64,000 bases of DNA. Origin: Locusta migratoria (lineage: Eukaryota; Arthropoda; Insecta; Orthoptera; Acrididae). The DNA is taken from the NCBI GenBank assembly GCA_026315105.1, contig CM048750.1, positions 162,592,549-162,656,548 on the forward strand, given 5' to 3'. Shown here piece by piece: positions 50,745 through 62,579 of the stretch (position 1 is the stretch's first letter; each line of letters opens with the position of its first letter). The translations under genes and the position numbers were made by a program. A model generated the notes under the pieces. It saw nothing but the letters and a program-made list of their open reading frames with translations, was not told the origin of the DNA and did not search any database.

Positions 50745-51590
50745 ATAGACACAGAGGGAGGTGCCTCGAAGTGTGATTTACAGAACCTCGACGCGTTTTA
50801 AGGCAACAGGCACCGTTAAAATAAAGCAGGGCCAAGATCGTCCACGCGTACCATCAGCAAGAGATAATGGCGCTTCAAGACAGAATGATGAATGCAACTC
50901 AGCTGCAACGCACACTACATGCTGCAACAGAACGAGCAGTATCAACAAAAATTTGGCCTCTGCTCTCGGAGGCGAACGACGTGTGTTCCATTAAAATAAC
51001 AATACCGCTTAGCCCGAAGAAACGGCAGAGGACCATCAGGATTGGAGTCATAACTTATGGTTCGGGCATCTGTCCACAGATGAGTCAAGAATTTGTGTTC
51101 AGCCCTCATCTAGAGAGAACATGGGACTCGGAACAGTCCTACTTATGTGTAGGAAACATCACGATATCATGATGGAGGCTGAATGGTGTGGACATGAGTC
51201 CATATTAGCGGATGTACGATCCTCAATGTTGTTTTTCTGAATGGCGCTATGACTAATCAGAGGTATAAGCACGAGATCTTTCGACCTTTCGTTGTGTCCT
51301 ACGCTGTTGCCATAGAAGATGAGTTCTTTCTGGTGGACAATAGCGCCCCTCTCCATTGGTCTGCGCTGGTGGACATTATGCTTGAGGCTGAGGGGAATGA
51401 ATGAATGGAGTGACCAGCCTATTGACCGGACTTAAACACGATTGAGTATGTCTGGGATGCTCTTGGCAGATGGCATTTCAATCAGATCAGTACCTCCCAC
51501 AACAGTTGCAGAGCTGGATATATCCAAATATCGCTCAGGAGCTGACTGGTAACCTCATACTGTCCATTCCACGCAGGCGAGTGATTGTAC
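50745..51590 (+). pseudogene. Tc1-like transposase remnant
   Basis: Broken frames read in order: GQDRPRVPSARDNGA (helix-turn-helix linker type), ATERAVSTKI, a WLSTDESRI-type block near 51070 (DEFRF-like, first or second catalytic aspartate region), MVWTWVHI-type and VVLNG near 51190-51240. Then DNSAPLHWSAL and, near 51425-51465, PDLNTIEYVWDALGRWH, which is the SPDLNPIEHVWD block with the third catalytic residue. Many shifts and stops are present. Terminal repeats were not located. Confidence 0.82.
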
Positions 51591-51739
51591 TGGCCGTCCG
51601 AGGCGATCACACTTCATATTAGAGGTCAACGAAAATGCCTTTTTACCTATAATCGTCTTCTTCTTTCACGTGATCAGGCCTCGTGGACCGTACGCTGCTA
51701 TAAGTTTCCGTCTATAATGCTTCAGTCCATTGCTGTTAT

Positions 51740-53060
51740 CCACCACCTGTCCACATCTGCTTGTTTCGGGTCTTCATGGAGGCCTCCCTCCAACGTCTCC
51801 TTCCTGCAGGAACGAAATCCAGGCGCTTCTGAGGCCACCTGTTATCTTCCATCTGGGCCACATGACAGGGCTCACTGCATACGCTTGGCTTTTATGGTTT
51901 CTGCTATGCTGGACTGTTGGTATAATTCCTGAAGCTCTTGGTTGTGCCTGATCCTCCATTCCCCTGTGTCTGCATCCAAAACTGGACCATAGATCTTCCG
52001 AAGAACGTTTCTCTCAAAAACAAGGAGCTTGCGGAAGTCCTATTTTCGAATACTCAATGTTTCACAGCCATATAGCACAACAGGCTGGATCAGGGTTTTG
52101 TATAGTAGGATTTTCAACTGTGGATAGACATTTGGAGTGAAGCAGTTGCACTATGGTGTGGTAGGATGGGTTTCCAGGTTGAATTCTGGCGTTGATCTCC
52201 GCTTCACAAGAAGAGTTGCCGGTGAAAAGTGCCCCCAGGTATTTAAATTCTCGCTATTGAAGGACATGTCTCCCACCTGCTGTGACTGTAGATGTCCAGC
52301 AGTCTGCCCATGGGTCATAACGAGGTATTCTGTCTTGGCTTCATTGACGAGTAGCCCAAATTTGCTGGCGGCCTCGTTTAGTGCTGTGGTCATTTGTTTC
52401 AACTCCTCTTCAGAGCCAGAGAGTAGACAGATATCTTCATAGGCCAAGTATGCCAGTCGTTTCCCTCAATTTCAATCCCTTCATTCTTTTGGAAGGTTTC
52501 GTGAACAATCTTCTCGAGGGCAAAATTGAACAGAATAGGGGACAGCCCCTCTCCTTGCCTGAGTCCTGTCACAATTTCAAATCCCTCAGTTACACGATTT
52601 CAAATTTTCACTTTAGCATGTGTGTCACTCAGACAGATCCTTATCAGATTGATTAGTTTGTCTGCCATCCCAAACTCCCTTAAACATCTGAACAGGCTCT
52701 TGCGATGTGTGCAATCATAGGCTTTCTTGAAATATACAAATAAAAATATGTAGTTCTTTACCATATTCATCTAGTTTTTCTGTTAGGAGCCTGAGAGTGA
52801 AGATGTGATCTGCTGTTGACCGCCCTGGGCGGAAACCTCCATCGTATTCCCAATCAGTGATTCTGCCACTGGCTGAATTCTGTGCATGAGGCAATTGGAC
52901 AGGATCTTATAGCAGAAGTTAAGCAGGGCGATTCCGAAATAGTTGTCACATTTCAGCTTGTCACCCTTGTTATGAATTGGACAGATCAGAGCTGATTTCC
53001 ATTCAGCTGGTAGTTCTTCTTTGGTCCATATTATTTGTATCAGTCGCTGTATTCTCTGTT
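51740..53060 (-). mobile_element. LINE RT fragment (another family), broken
   Basis: Minus-strand frames give LPAEWKSALICPIHNKGDKLKCDNYFGIALLNFCYKILSNCLMHRIQPVAESLIGN (53118-52783), a GLRQGEGLSP.LFNFALEKIVHETF stretch near 52500-52560, the catalytic box decayed to YEDICLLSG with EEELKQMTTALNEAASKFGL (52447-52151), and the C-terminus IYGPVLDADTGEWRIRHNQELQELYQQ near 51930-52000. The family differs from the CR1 and RTE copies here. I do not assign a clade. It is inactive. Confidence 0.85.
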
Positions 53061-53249
53061 TACCTATAAACCTGAAGTAAAGAGATGAGACACCAATATA
53101 TAGTATTATATCACACAAAAATTATAATTGTAACCAATTTCTGGATAAAATAAGTTAAATTGTGTATGACACCTCACCTGCTGATCGCCTTACTGTTTGA
53201 GGATTGTATGAATATTAGCGAGTAATAAGTATTAGTGAAGAAAAATTCC

Positions 53250-53640
53250 CCCGCGTGGAGGCAGGCCGCAGGGTGCGGCCGTAGTTTAAGCGGTGGGCGA
53301 CGTGGCGCCGGCTTATTACGCCGCCCGCTGTGTTTTTGGATTGTGGGCTTTTGCGGCAGGTGGCGGCGGCATCTCTTCCGGCGGTGGCGAGATCAATGGC
53401 GGGGCGGCGCCGCTGTGTCAAAGGTGCGCCGCCCCCGCCGCCGCCGCCGCCGCCCCCGCGGGCCGCGTGTGTTGTCAGCTGCGGCCGACAAGCAATCAGG
53501 GCGCTGGCTGGCGCTGACAGCCGCTAACGCAGCCCCAGACACGCCGTTCTGCCGCCGGCGCCGCGGCCGCCGCCAGCAGGTGCCCGCGCTCCTACGTCAC
53601 AGCACACTGCCAGCCACTGACTGCGCCATTAAAACTTAAA
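53250..53640. other. GC-rich island with CCG/GCC runs
   Basis: Very high GC, including GCCCCCGCCGCCGCCGCCGCC near 53430. The long plus and minus frames are proline-, arginine- or alanine-rich low-complexity products and overlap in several phases. No credible exon. It lies between AT-rich flanks. Confidence 0.5.
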
Positions 53641-53814
53641 AACAATTCACTATCTTTTATTGTGCGTTGCGAGTAGTTTTTTTGTCCCTTGACGTAATTA
53701 AAAGTCTTTCAATTAGAATACAACATATTTTATTATTATTAGCGAATTTCCCTATGGGAGTGAAACAGGAAAAAAAAGAGTACAAACGTCTGAAAAATGA
53801 GACTGGCTAAACAG

Positions 53815-55285
53815 GAGTCTACATCTACATAGCATACTCTGCAAATCATATTTATGTGCCTGGCAGAGGGTTCATCGAACCACCATTCTACTATTTTACC
53901 TCCCATTCCATTCTCTAATAGCGCGCGGGAAGAATGAACACCTGAATCTCTCCGTTCGAGCTCTGACTTCTCGTATTTTATTCTGATGATCATTTCTACG
54001 TATGTAAGTTGGAGTCAACAATATATTTTCGCATTCGTAGGAGAATGTTGGCGATTGTAGTTTTCGTTAAGTAGCCCACGCCGCAGCGATAAGCGCCATT
54101 GTTGTAATGATTCCTATCCCAGATCCTGTATCATTTCCGTAACGCTGTCTCCCCTGTATCGTGACAGTACGAAACGAGCTGCCCTTCTTCGGACTCTTTC
54201 GATGTCCTCCGCCAAACCCACCTGATACGGATCCCACACTGGACTGCAATACTCAAAAAAGGAATGGACAAGCATAGTGTATGCAGTTTCTTTTGTAGTT
54301 CTATTGCATCTTTTAAGGGTTCTGCCAATAAAACGCAATCGCTGGTTCGCCTTTCCCACGACATTATCTACGTATTCTTCCCAATTTTAGCCAGAAGTAA
54401 TTCTAATTCCTTGGTATTTTGTGGAGTTTACGGCCTTCACACTTGATTGATTTATCACGTAAACAAATTGTAACGGATTTCTTTTCGTACTCGTGTGGAC
54501 GACTTCACACTTCTCATCATTTAGAGTCAACTGCCAATTGTTAAACCATACTGTTATCTTACGCAAATCGTTTTGCAGTTGGTTTTGATCTTCAGATGAT
54601 TTTACTAGACGGTAAATTACGGCGTCATCTGCAAACAACCTAAGAGAGCTACTTAGATTTTCCCCTAAATCGTTTATGTAAATAAGGAACAGCAGAGGAC
54701 CAATAACACTACCCTGTGGAACGCCCGATATCACCTCTGTTTTTGTCAATGCCTTTCCATCGATTACTGCAAACTGAGTCCTCTCTGAGAGGAAATCCCC
54801 TATCCAGTCGCAAATTTGGGGCGATATACCGTAACCACGCAATTTGATTAAAAGTCGTTTTTGAGGTAAGATGTCTAAAGCCTTCTGGAAATCAAGAAAT
54901 ACGGAATCGATTTGCGAACCCTTGTCGATACCACACATCACTTCGTGTGAGTAAAGAGCTAGTTGTGTTTCGCATGAACGATATTTTCTAAATCCATGTT
55001 GACCTTGGGCTAATAGATCCTTCTGTTCGAGATAATTCATAATATTTGAATACAGTTTATGTTCCAAAACCCGTCTGCAAATTGAAGTCAATGAAATAGG
55101 CCTGTAGTTTAGTGGGTTACTCCTACTGCCTTTCTTGAATATAGGTGTGACCTGTGCAACTTTCCAACCTTTTGGTACAGATCCTTCTTTGAGAGAGCGC
55201 TTGTATATGGCTGTTAAGTAAGGATCTATCGCTTCAGCATAATCAGATAGAAATCTAATGGGTATACAATCAGGACCAGAAGTGG
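53815..55285 (-). mobile_element. CR1-like LINE fragment, RT to 3' end
   Basis: The minus-strand frame 55091-54387 (234 codons) holds TSICRRVLEHKLYSNIMNYLEQKDLL, FLDFQKALDILPQKRLL, SGVPQGSVIGPLLFLIYINDLGENL, FADDAVIY (catalytic aspartates intact) and KITVWFNNWQLTLNDEKCE. After a shift, 54359-54114 gives the thumb (GRTLKRCNRTTKETAYTMLVH, VRRRAARFVLSRYRGDS). The 3' tail is at the left end (TCTACATCTACATAGC). The 5' end is lost at 55285, where an RTE-like copy begins. Confidence 0.92.
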
Positions 55286-56985
55286 CTAGAGGACAAATGC
55301 AGAACCGTAGAAGAAAGCATAACTAGGGGAAAGGTAGATACCGCCTACAGGATAATAAAAGAGATATTTGGAGACAAGAAAAGCAGCCGTATGAATATCA
55401 AGAACTCGGAAAACCAGTATTAAACAAAGAGGGAAAGGTTGAACTGTGGAAGGAATATAAAGAGGGCATATACAAAGGAAATAAACTTGAAAGTAGTATT
55501 CTAGAAATGGAAGACAAAGTGGAGGAACATGAGATAGGAGATATGATACTGCGAGAAGTATTTGACAGAGCGCTGAAGGCCCCTGGAGTAGATGATATTC
55601 CGTCTGAACTGCTGATGTCGTTAGGAGAGCCAGCCATGAAAAAATTGTATCACCTGGTATGCAAGATGTATGAGTCGGAGAAAATACCCTCCGACTTCAA
55701 GAAGAATTTCAAAGAAAGCATGTGCAGACAAGTGTGAAAATTACAGAACTATCAGTTTGATAAATCATGGGTGCAAAATACTAACACGAATTATTTACAG
55801 ACGAATGGAAAAACTTGTGGAATCCAACCTCAGGGAAGATCAGTTTGGATTTAGGAGAAATGTAGGTACATGAGATCCAATACTCACATTACGAGTTATC
55901 TTAGAAAATAGGGTAAGGAAAGGGAAACTTACGCTTTTAGCATTTGTTGATTTGGAGAAAGCTTTTGACAATGTCGACTGGAGTACACTCTTCCAAATTC
56001 TGAAAGTATCAGGAGTAAAATACAAGAAGCGAAGAGTTATATTCAACCTATACAAAAACGAGACAGCGGTTATTAGAGTCGAAGGGCAAGAAAGGGATGC
56101 AGAGGTTCTGAAGGAACCATTGTTGTTCAATCTGTACATTGAGCAGGCAGTGAAAGAATGGAAGGAGAAATTTGGAGAGGGCATTAAAGTGCAGCGAGAA
56201 GAAATAAAAACATTTCGGTTTGCCGATGACATAGTAATTCTGTCAGAGACCGCAAAAGATCTGGAAGAGCAATTGAATGGGATGGACAGAGTGTCTTGAA
56301 AGGAAGATATAAGATGAACATTAACCAGAGTAAAACGAAGGTAATGGAATGTAATGTCAGAAAATCAGGTGATGCTGAAGGAATTAGATTAGGTAATGAG
56401 ACAATAAAAGTAGTAGGTGAATTTTGTTATCTGGGTAGCAAGACAACTTCTGATGGCCGAAGTAAAGAAGATATAAAATGCAGAATGGCTATGGGAAGAA
56501 AAACGTTTCGAAAGAAGCGAAACTTGTTAACGTCCAATATTAATTTAAATGTAAGGAAGTCCTTTCTGAAAGCATTCGTCTGGAGTGTAGCATTGTATGG
56601 GAGTGAAATGTGGACGATAAGAAGTTCAGATAAAATGATGATAGAAGCTTTTGAAATGTGGTGCTACGGACGAATGATGAAAATTAGATGGGTATATCAC
56701 GTAACGTATGAGGAGGTGCTTTACCGAATTGGGGAGAAAAGGGTTATACTGACTAAGAGAAGAGATAGATTGGCTGGACACATTCTGACACATCAAGGAA
56801 TTGCCAACTTAGCATTAGAAGGAAGCCTGTGGGGTAAAAATCGTAGAGGGAGACGAATATAGTAAGCACATTCAAAAGGATGTAGGTTGCCGAACGTATT
56901 CTCAGATGAAGAGACTTGGACAGGACAGGGTAGTGTGGAGAGCTGCATCAAACCAGTCTGTGGACTGAAGACCACAACAACAACC
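55286..56985 (+). mobile_element. RTE-like LINE fragment, RT to 3' end
   Basis: Frames in order: APGVDDIPSELLMSLGEPAMKKLYHLVCKMYESEKIPSDFKK (55507-55737), CENYRTISLINHGCKILTRIIYRRMEKLVESNLREDQFGFRRN (55670-55873), MEKAFDNVDWSTLF and FADDIVILSETAKDLEEQLNGMD (55952-56299). Then KMNINQSKTKVMECN, SKTTSDGRSKEDIKCRMAM, RKSFLKAFVWSVALYGSEMWTI and GHILTHQGIANLALE (56296-56862). The catalytic box is intact. The protein is split by at least three frameshifts. It ends in CTGAAGACCACAACAACAACC. Same family as 19125-20856 and 29025-29877. Confidence 0.93.
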
Positions 56986-56999
56986 GCATGGGAGAACGA

Positions 57000-57540
57000 G
57001 AAGCAGGTGATTTATCAATATTTCTTAAGGTTCTTCTTATTTTCCCAATATTTCTTCATTTTCTCCCCAAAGGCCTTCTTTCTTCCTTCGGTCCACTTTG
57101 GTCGGTATGGTTTTTGTGCCGTCTCTGAAGTAAACTTCCACTTGTCAATTTTTCTGCTGAATGTATCCTTGTCTGATGTGTTTGTTATGTCAATTTTTGC
57201 TTTTGTCAAATCCTTAACTTCAGTTACCCAGGGTATTGTTGTTTTAAGTGATTCACATAGTCCAGTAGAAGTTTAGTTAAGCTGTTTCCAGGTAATCTGT
57301 GTAGGTGTCCATAAAATTTCATTCTTCTCTTTGTGATGTAAGTTTCGATATTTGATAGTCTTTCGGTTGTCTCGATGGTCTGCAGTCTGTATCCATCTTG
57401 TCTGTATCGTGGTCCCGGAATTTTCCTAATAATTTTTTCTCTCCTTTCTTAATTTCTTGTAAATCTAGTTTTCTATTCAGTGAGAGCGTTTCACTTGCAT
57501 TTGTTAGGTTCTGACATAAGATTATGTAACTTGTCAGTTT
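57000..57540 (-). mobile_element. LINE C-terminal fragment (basic tail type)
   Basis: On the minus strand: NASETLSLNRKLDLQEIKKGEK, PGPRYRQDGYRLQTIETTERLSNIETYITKRRMKFYGHLHRLPGNSLTK, then, in the frame 57209-57015, DKDTFSRKIDKWKF, WTEGRKKAFGEKMKKYWENKKN. This order (RRMKFYGHL.RL, KIDKWK, W.E.RKK...MKKYWE) is a known type of insect LINE C-terminus. It is 5'-truncated and carries one shift near 57220. Confidence 0.8.
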
Positions 57541-57559
57541 GTATTAGTGTTTGGATGTT

Positions 57560-58068
57560 GAATTACTAGAGAACTCCGACGTTCACCAGAATCCGATAGC
57601 TTGGTTGTCGCCACAGGGCGAGTGGATTGACTACCTGGGGTAATATTAATTTTACTTGTACGACTCATACTGCTTGTAATTCAGTTGCTGCTATGCTGGG
57701 TGGTTAGAACCAGGGATTGTTAGTTCCTGGAGCTTGGTGTTCAGCCGCTCCTCACATGGTGAACAGACGTGGCCAGAGTACCGGTGGTTGCCACACAGAC
57801 GTGTCTGGACCTTTAAATATGCTTTATCTTCTCTGTAAAGCTTGCCTCTTCCGCCAGTTCCGCCATACCGATGATCTTCATCTCCATCTTCACTGCCGTT
57901 GAGGTCTTCATCGTACCTTGACAAGGGACCCTCACAAGGTACTATCACACGAGCCAGGTGAACCAAGGTTTTTTTTACCGAGGTGTTACTGCTCCCCTTC
58001 CTCCTTTCGCAACCAGGCTTGGGACCGGCTTAGACGGAGTTATTATCATTATTATTATTATTATTATT
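57560..58068 (+). mobile_element. Unclassified non-LTR-like 3' region ending in (ATT)n
   Basis: It ends with CAACCAGGCTTGGGACCGGCTTAG...GGAGTTATTATC(ATT)n at about 58011-58068, a 3' end I recognise as a repeated one in insect genomes. Upstream, 57560-58000 has no RT motif. A minus-strand frame of 91 codons (57966-57691), with an acidic GSEDGDEDH stretch, has no known domain and is probably not a gene. Confidence 0.5.
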
Positions 58069-58184
58069 ACAGGTTCAATCAATACAAAGATGAATTAATA
58101 AGAACAACTTGTTTTATTCCTGTTATCCTCTGCGAAGTCTCTTTATCCAGCGCATCTTCCTTGTTGATACTGCGATGTTCCATT

Positions 58185-58325
58185 ACTGCTCTAGGCAAAT
58201 CCCGGGATGGTTCCTTTCAAAGGGCACGGCCGATTTCCTTCCCCATCCTTACCTAAAACCCAGAGCGTTAGCTCCGTCTCTAATGACCAAGCTGTCGATG
58301 GGACGTTAAACCCTAAGATTCCTTC
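58185..58325 (+). mobile_element. SINE family D body fragment
   Basis: CTAGGCAAATCCCGGGATGGTTCC, AAAGGGCACGGCCGATTTCC, CCCCATCC, CTCCGTCTCTAATGACC and GATGGGACGTTAAACCCTAA form the SINE body also seen, more decayed, at 729-945. The tRNA-like head is missing. Confidence 0.82.
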
Positions 58326-59469
58326 CTTTCTATCATTTGCTTTCATTCTAGCTCTTAATTCATCAGTTTTTCTTTCGATTCTTGATATTATGGCTCTCTT
58401 ACGCAAATAATAAATTTCCACAGTTATTAGTCTTCTTTTGAGGTGAGCATTTAATACCCATAGTTATGATCCATAGCATAGCACTGATTGAACCATTATA
58501 TTACCCAATATTTTCTTATTGGTTGGATCATTGAGTCAACACCCCATTATCCACAAAAAATTTCTACAAGCTCGAGAAATAGGATATATATATATATATA
58601 TATTATTCAGTTATATTTTCACTAGATATATCATCAAAACAGCCGTCGTAGGGGGCTTTCTGCAAATACATAGTGTTTGTTAACAATATATAGCCAAGAA
58701 TTACATAAACAGAATTTCCAAAATTACAATTATACATACTGCAATAAATACAGTATCAGAGGTTTTGTCCTGCTTTAGCTCATATTCGATTTTTATGGAA
58801 TATTGTTTTAATCTTATTCTTCTAGCTACGAATTAGTAGTCAGTTACCTGCCGGTACCTCAGAATATTGATGTTCGCAATTTTTCCCCAAAGAGAATATA
58901 TAGCAATAGAGTGGCAAAATTTTTGTAATTATTTCTGTGTTTATGCTATTATGTAGGGTTTTGGGCCTTATAGATTTTATATTAGATATTTTAGGACAAC
59001 ACATAGACGATAAATTTATCTTTCACAGTGGTTTTTCTCACTTAGTCTTTGATTGAATTTAGCGTTATACTATGATTCAGTTCAGTGGTTGTGTTATCCT
59101 TTGTCCAGTGTTAAACGGTTGGCCCAAGATGTAACACGTTTTTGTTCCTCTTACATCTTTCAATACTTTTGGGTCATCTTCCGAATACTGAACTTGTATC
59201 TGCCATCCGTCTCATCTCTGTTAGGACAAGTACTTACAGACTGAATATTATCCAAGATTTTATGTAGATGGAACAAAACCCATTCGTCACTGTTGACGGA
59301 CAATGAAAGATAATATATCGTTTTAAATTTCAGTACAGTTCCATACTCGTATAAGTCGAGTACATTAAAAACGAATAAATATTCTCAAATTCCTAAAACT
59401 TATTTTATTTATCACTTATTCTCTACGTCTTCTTTAATCATATTTGCAATAAAGATGAAATCTTGGTGG
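58326..59469. other. No gene seen; includes a (TA)n run
   Basis: AT-rich. A (TA)n microsatellite lies at about 58583-58605. No frames or elements recognised. Confidence 0.45.
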
Positions 59470-59640
59470 AAGCTTTATTATTTTTATTAATAAAGAACAG
59501 TCTAGAATGCACCAGTTTGTTTCATTCAACTAGTTTCAGTCTTATGTAGACCATCTTCAGGAATTTGTCTCCATCGATGTTGTGGAGCTGGCAGGTAGCT
59601 GGGAGCCTTCCAGTGCGTCACTGCTGTTAACCCAAAAATA
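59470..59640 (-). repeat. Repeat fragment with hammerhead-like motif
   Basis: The minus strand at 59560-59534 reads CTGAAGA, T, GGTCT, ACATA, AGACT, GAAA: the CUGANGA and GAAA boxes of a hammerhead ribozyme around a 5-bp stem with one extra U. Similar spacing occurs at 62604-62630. The cleavage site and stems I and III are not convincing. I think it is the terminal part of a Penelope-like or SINE-like repeat. Confidence 0.5.
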
Positions 59641-60385
59641 GAGAAACAAAAATGTTTCCAAAAATGTTTTTTTTATTTAATCAAAATCTTAAAATGTCCT
59701 GAACTGCAATACATATTAAAATTTAAAATATACTGACTAGACAAATTTCGATTGTTAGATACAAAGCATGTTCAAATGAAAAGGTACGAAACGTCTCAAC
59801 AAACCGGCTGAAATTTCAAGGCGGTACAAATAAAAAAGGTACAAAATATCTTAACAACCAAAAGCCCTTTATCTCGGACGACGAACTGAAGGACACAGTA
59901 GAGCACTGGAGCTTGTCACAGTGGGGTTGATGATCGAGCTGTTTAGTCCCCTACAACTATTAACAACATAACAACTTGTCTCAGCCACAGAAATTCTGCA
60001 AACAGGTAATTCCTCGTCTCGTTAAAGAGTGGGATAGTTGTGCTCAGCCGTCTGGTGCAATTTTGTCAAAGATATACCTCACAATGAAAAGTAGTCTAGT
60101 CACCAGTTTTTAAATTATAATTTTACTGTCGTCTAGGTCATTTTTATATTTTGTGTAAATAAAACAATGTTTTTCATGTTTCAACAAATCGCAATAGGAC
60201 CGTCTTCTCCTATCCTACCAACATCAGGTTTCATAAGATGAAACAAACACACACGGTACAGGTCTTTGCTAAGAAAGTTTCAAAACTAAAATAACTTAAT
60301 CCGAAGTTCACTCACCTAAATAAACTCCAAACTCAGGACTATGTGTAATACAAAAGATAGTTTTAGAATTATGTTAAACACATAT
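59641..60385. other. No gene seen
   Basis: AT-rich with long T and A runs. No repeat assigned. Confidence 0.4.
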
Positions 60386-60386
60386 A

Positions 60387-61170
60387 CAGGGTGATTCACG
60401 AAATATGCAAATATTTTAATATGTTATTCTACAGGTAAAAGTGAAGAAAAAAAGTTCATATAAATATGTCAAATGTTTTTTGAAACTGCAATTACATTTT
60501 TTTGAAATTGTATGATATTTCATTTAATTTTCCATATTGGCTATAAAATTGATATGAACTTTAAAAACATTTTTTTGCACTGTGATTCACGTAGACATGC
60601 ATATATTATAATGTTGTTCTACAAGTGAAACTAAAGAAAGAATCATAATATTATAAACATATAATTGTACATGGTTATTTATATAGTTATTGCTAATAAG
60701 TTATATCCAGGAATTTAACAACCTGCCAAAAATGAAACAATTAAGGCAATCTAATAACTTAAAGTGAAGTACTAGTTCCATTTATTTTTATTGTTATTGA
60801 TCTGGGGACCAACAAAACATGTCCCAGAAATTCCAGAAAAGCAATGAAATAATTTAGGAATATTTTTTATTAACTACTGGCTCTTTTTTTTAAATTCCAG
60901 ACAATTGCCCCAGATTTTCAGCAAAAGTTTTAGAGAATTTAATTTTGGAAAATGATGGTAATAAAGTTAACTACATGCAGCACACATGAATTCCTGTTAA
61001 ACTCAAAAAACGTAGCTAAGTGTTAAGAACATTGTATAGCATATATACAATTTTACAATACGTTCACAATAAATGTTCAAATATGTCACCACTGAATTTA
61101 ATGCATTTAGAGTGTTTGAATTGATTTTGTTGCCCGTTCCAGTAAACAAGTAATCTTGCGAAACTTGAGG
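60387..61170. mobile_element. Possible DNA-transposon remnant with duplicated end
   Basis: ACAGGGTGATTCACG at 60387 is a typical outer end of several insect DNA transposons. A diverged second copy of the next 80 or so bp begins at 60582 (GTGATTCACG), a direct duplication of period about 191 bp. Near 61070-61160 the minus strand reads KCIKFSGDIFEHLL before a stop, like the end of a transposase, but this is weak. Confidence 0.4.
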
Positions 61171-61810
61171 CATTTATGGTATCTTCCTTTTTCAAAACAA
61201 CCCAGATTTTTCCTTGCCAGAAAGAAAAATGAAACTGAATTTAAAGTAAAACATTCCTATATCCAAAACTAAGTCGCTTGTTTGGGTCAAGAGACTGGCT
61301 CAAAGGTACAAATTATTATAAACCTTAAATGTGTGTAAATAGTGATTGTATCTTTAATTCACTCTTCGTTTTTTCTACCAAATGCATTTCACATTTTAAT
61401 GAAAAATGTTATTATTGGTCCTTGCTAAAATTACATGTACATAGACACCTCTGCAGTTACAATTCAGATTCACATTAATTCATTTGTATATGTAAGGTAA
61501 CATTGTGCACTAGTTACTTCCACACATTTATTTCATGCTCATTGGTTACAAAGAAACATGTCAGGTTAGTTTGACTCTTGAGAGGCTAAATAAACCTGAA
61601 AAAAATTGGGCAGCTATTTCATAAAAAATGATAATTGAAATTCTGATGTATGGTTATCTGCACTCTTACCGCAACTTATAGCATTGTAGCTTCCAAATTT
61701 TGTTTCGAAGCGTATGTTGTTATTTTTTTTCTGTCTTTTGAAGTCATGGAAGAATGTGATACTATGATATACAAAATAAATATCGGAATTACAATAGTGA
61801 TATGCACAAG
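61171..61810. other. No gene seen
   Basis: AT-rich, no significant frame or element. Confidence 0.45.
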
Positions 61811-61814
61811 ATGC

Positions 61815-61980
61815 TATCATAATAAAATAAGAGAAATCAGAACGAAAACAGAAAGATTTAGGTGCTCCTTTTTCCTGAGAGCTATTAGAGAATGTATATA
61901 GAGAGACATCTCTATATGCTACTATGTGTCATGCACTTCAGTGTGACTTGCAGAGTATCCATGTAGATAGATGTAGAAAG
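61815..61980 (+). mobile_element. CR1-like LINE, last 165 bp
   Basis: Encodes NKIREIRTKTERFRCSFFLRAIRE, the conserved C-terminus of the CR1 ORF2. It continues with ATGCACTTCAGTGTGACTTGCAGAG and the TGTAGATAGATGTAGA tail. Severely 5'-truncated. Confidence 0.9.
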
Positions 61981-62029
61981 TCATTTTTAAACAAAAATCA
62001 TTGATGTTCAAATGTTTGTAATCAGAGGC

Positions 62030-62165
62030 TGTTCTCCGTCGGAAGTTAGAGCTCTCCCTTGGGCCTGGGTGTATGCGTTGTGCTTATCATTACTTTAAGT
62101 AGTCTGTAAGTCTAATGAGATGTGACATCAGCAGTTTCTTCCTTTAAGATTACAAATATTTTTTG
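62030..62165 (+). mobile_element. SINE fragment (family F), degenerate
   Basis: GAGCTCTCCCTTGGGCCTGGGTGTATGCGTTG followed by ACTTTAAGTAGTCTGTAAGTCTAATGAGATG and CATCAGCAGTTT... follows the order of a SINE body I recognise from locust-type genomes. The tRNA-like B-box is decayed (AGTTAGAGCTC). Confidence 0.6.
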
Positions 62166-62579
62166 AATAGCTCACAAACAGTGTGCAAAGTTTGCAGTTA
62201 ATCCGTGATTCTAACGTCATCAACATCCCTTATCAGTGTACTTCAGAAATACTTCCTTCAGGACAGCATATGTAACAGCGTTCTACAGCTGTTATCTATT
62301 TTCTGTCCTGCTCTTACTCTATCTTTTTATTGCAGTAACTATCAACTTCTATTCATTACCTTTTCTTGAACCTTTGAAGTCTGCAATTATATTACAATTT
62401 GGACACGGTAAAAATTATTTAATTTGCACGTATTGTAGGGCGCGATCATTATTTGTTGTAATACTAACATTTTTAGCGATGATCGTGTTGTATGTTTTTG
62501 TTTTCTTTTATTTCGACATTACCGATTTCAACAGATAAGCTGTCACCTTCACAACTTGGGGAAATAAGGCGAGATGCAT

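Noticed and set aside
53235..53639. 134-codon arginine/proline-rich frame as a gene
   Set aside because: Several overlapping frames are open in the same GC-rich DNA, which shows composition rather than coding. No splice or domain support.
57691..57966. 91-codon acidic minus-strand frame as a host gene
   Set aside because: It sits inside a repeated 3' region ending in (ATT)n and has no recognisable domain.
62236..62538. 100-codon hydrophobic frame, possible membrane protein
   Set aside because: T-rich DNA readily gives F, L, Y and V runs. No signal, no family, and no conserved motif.
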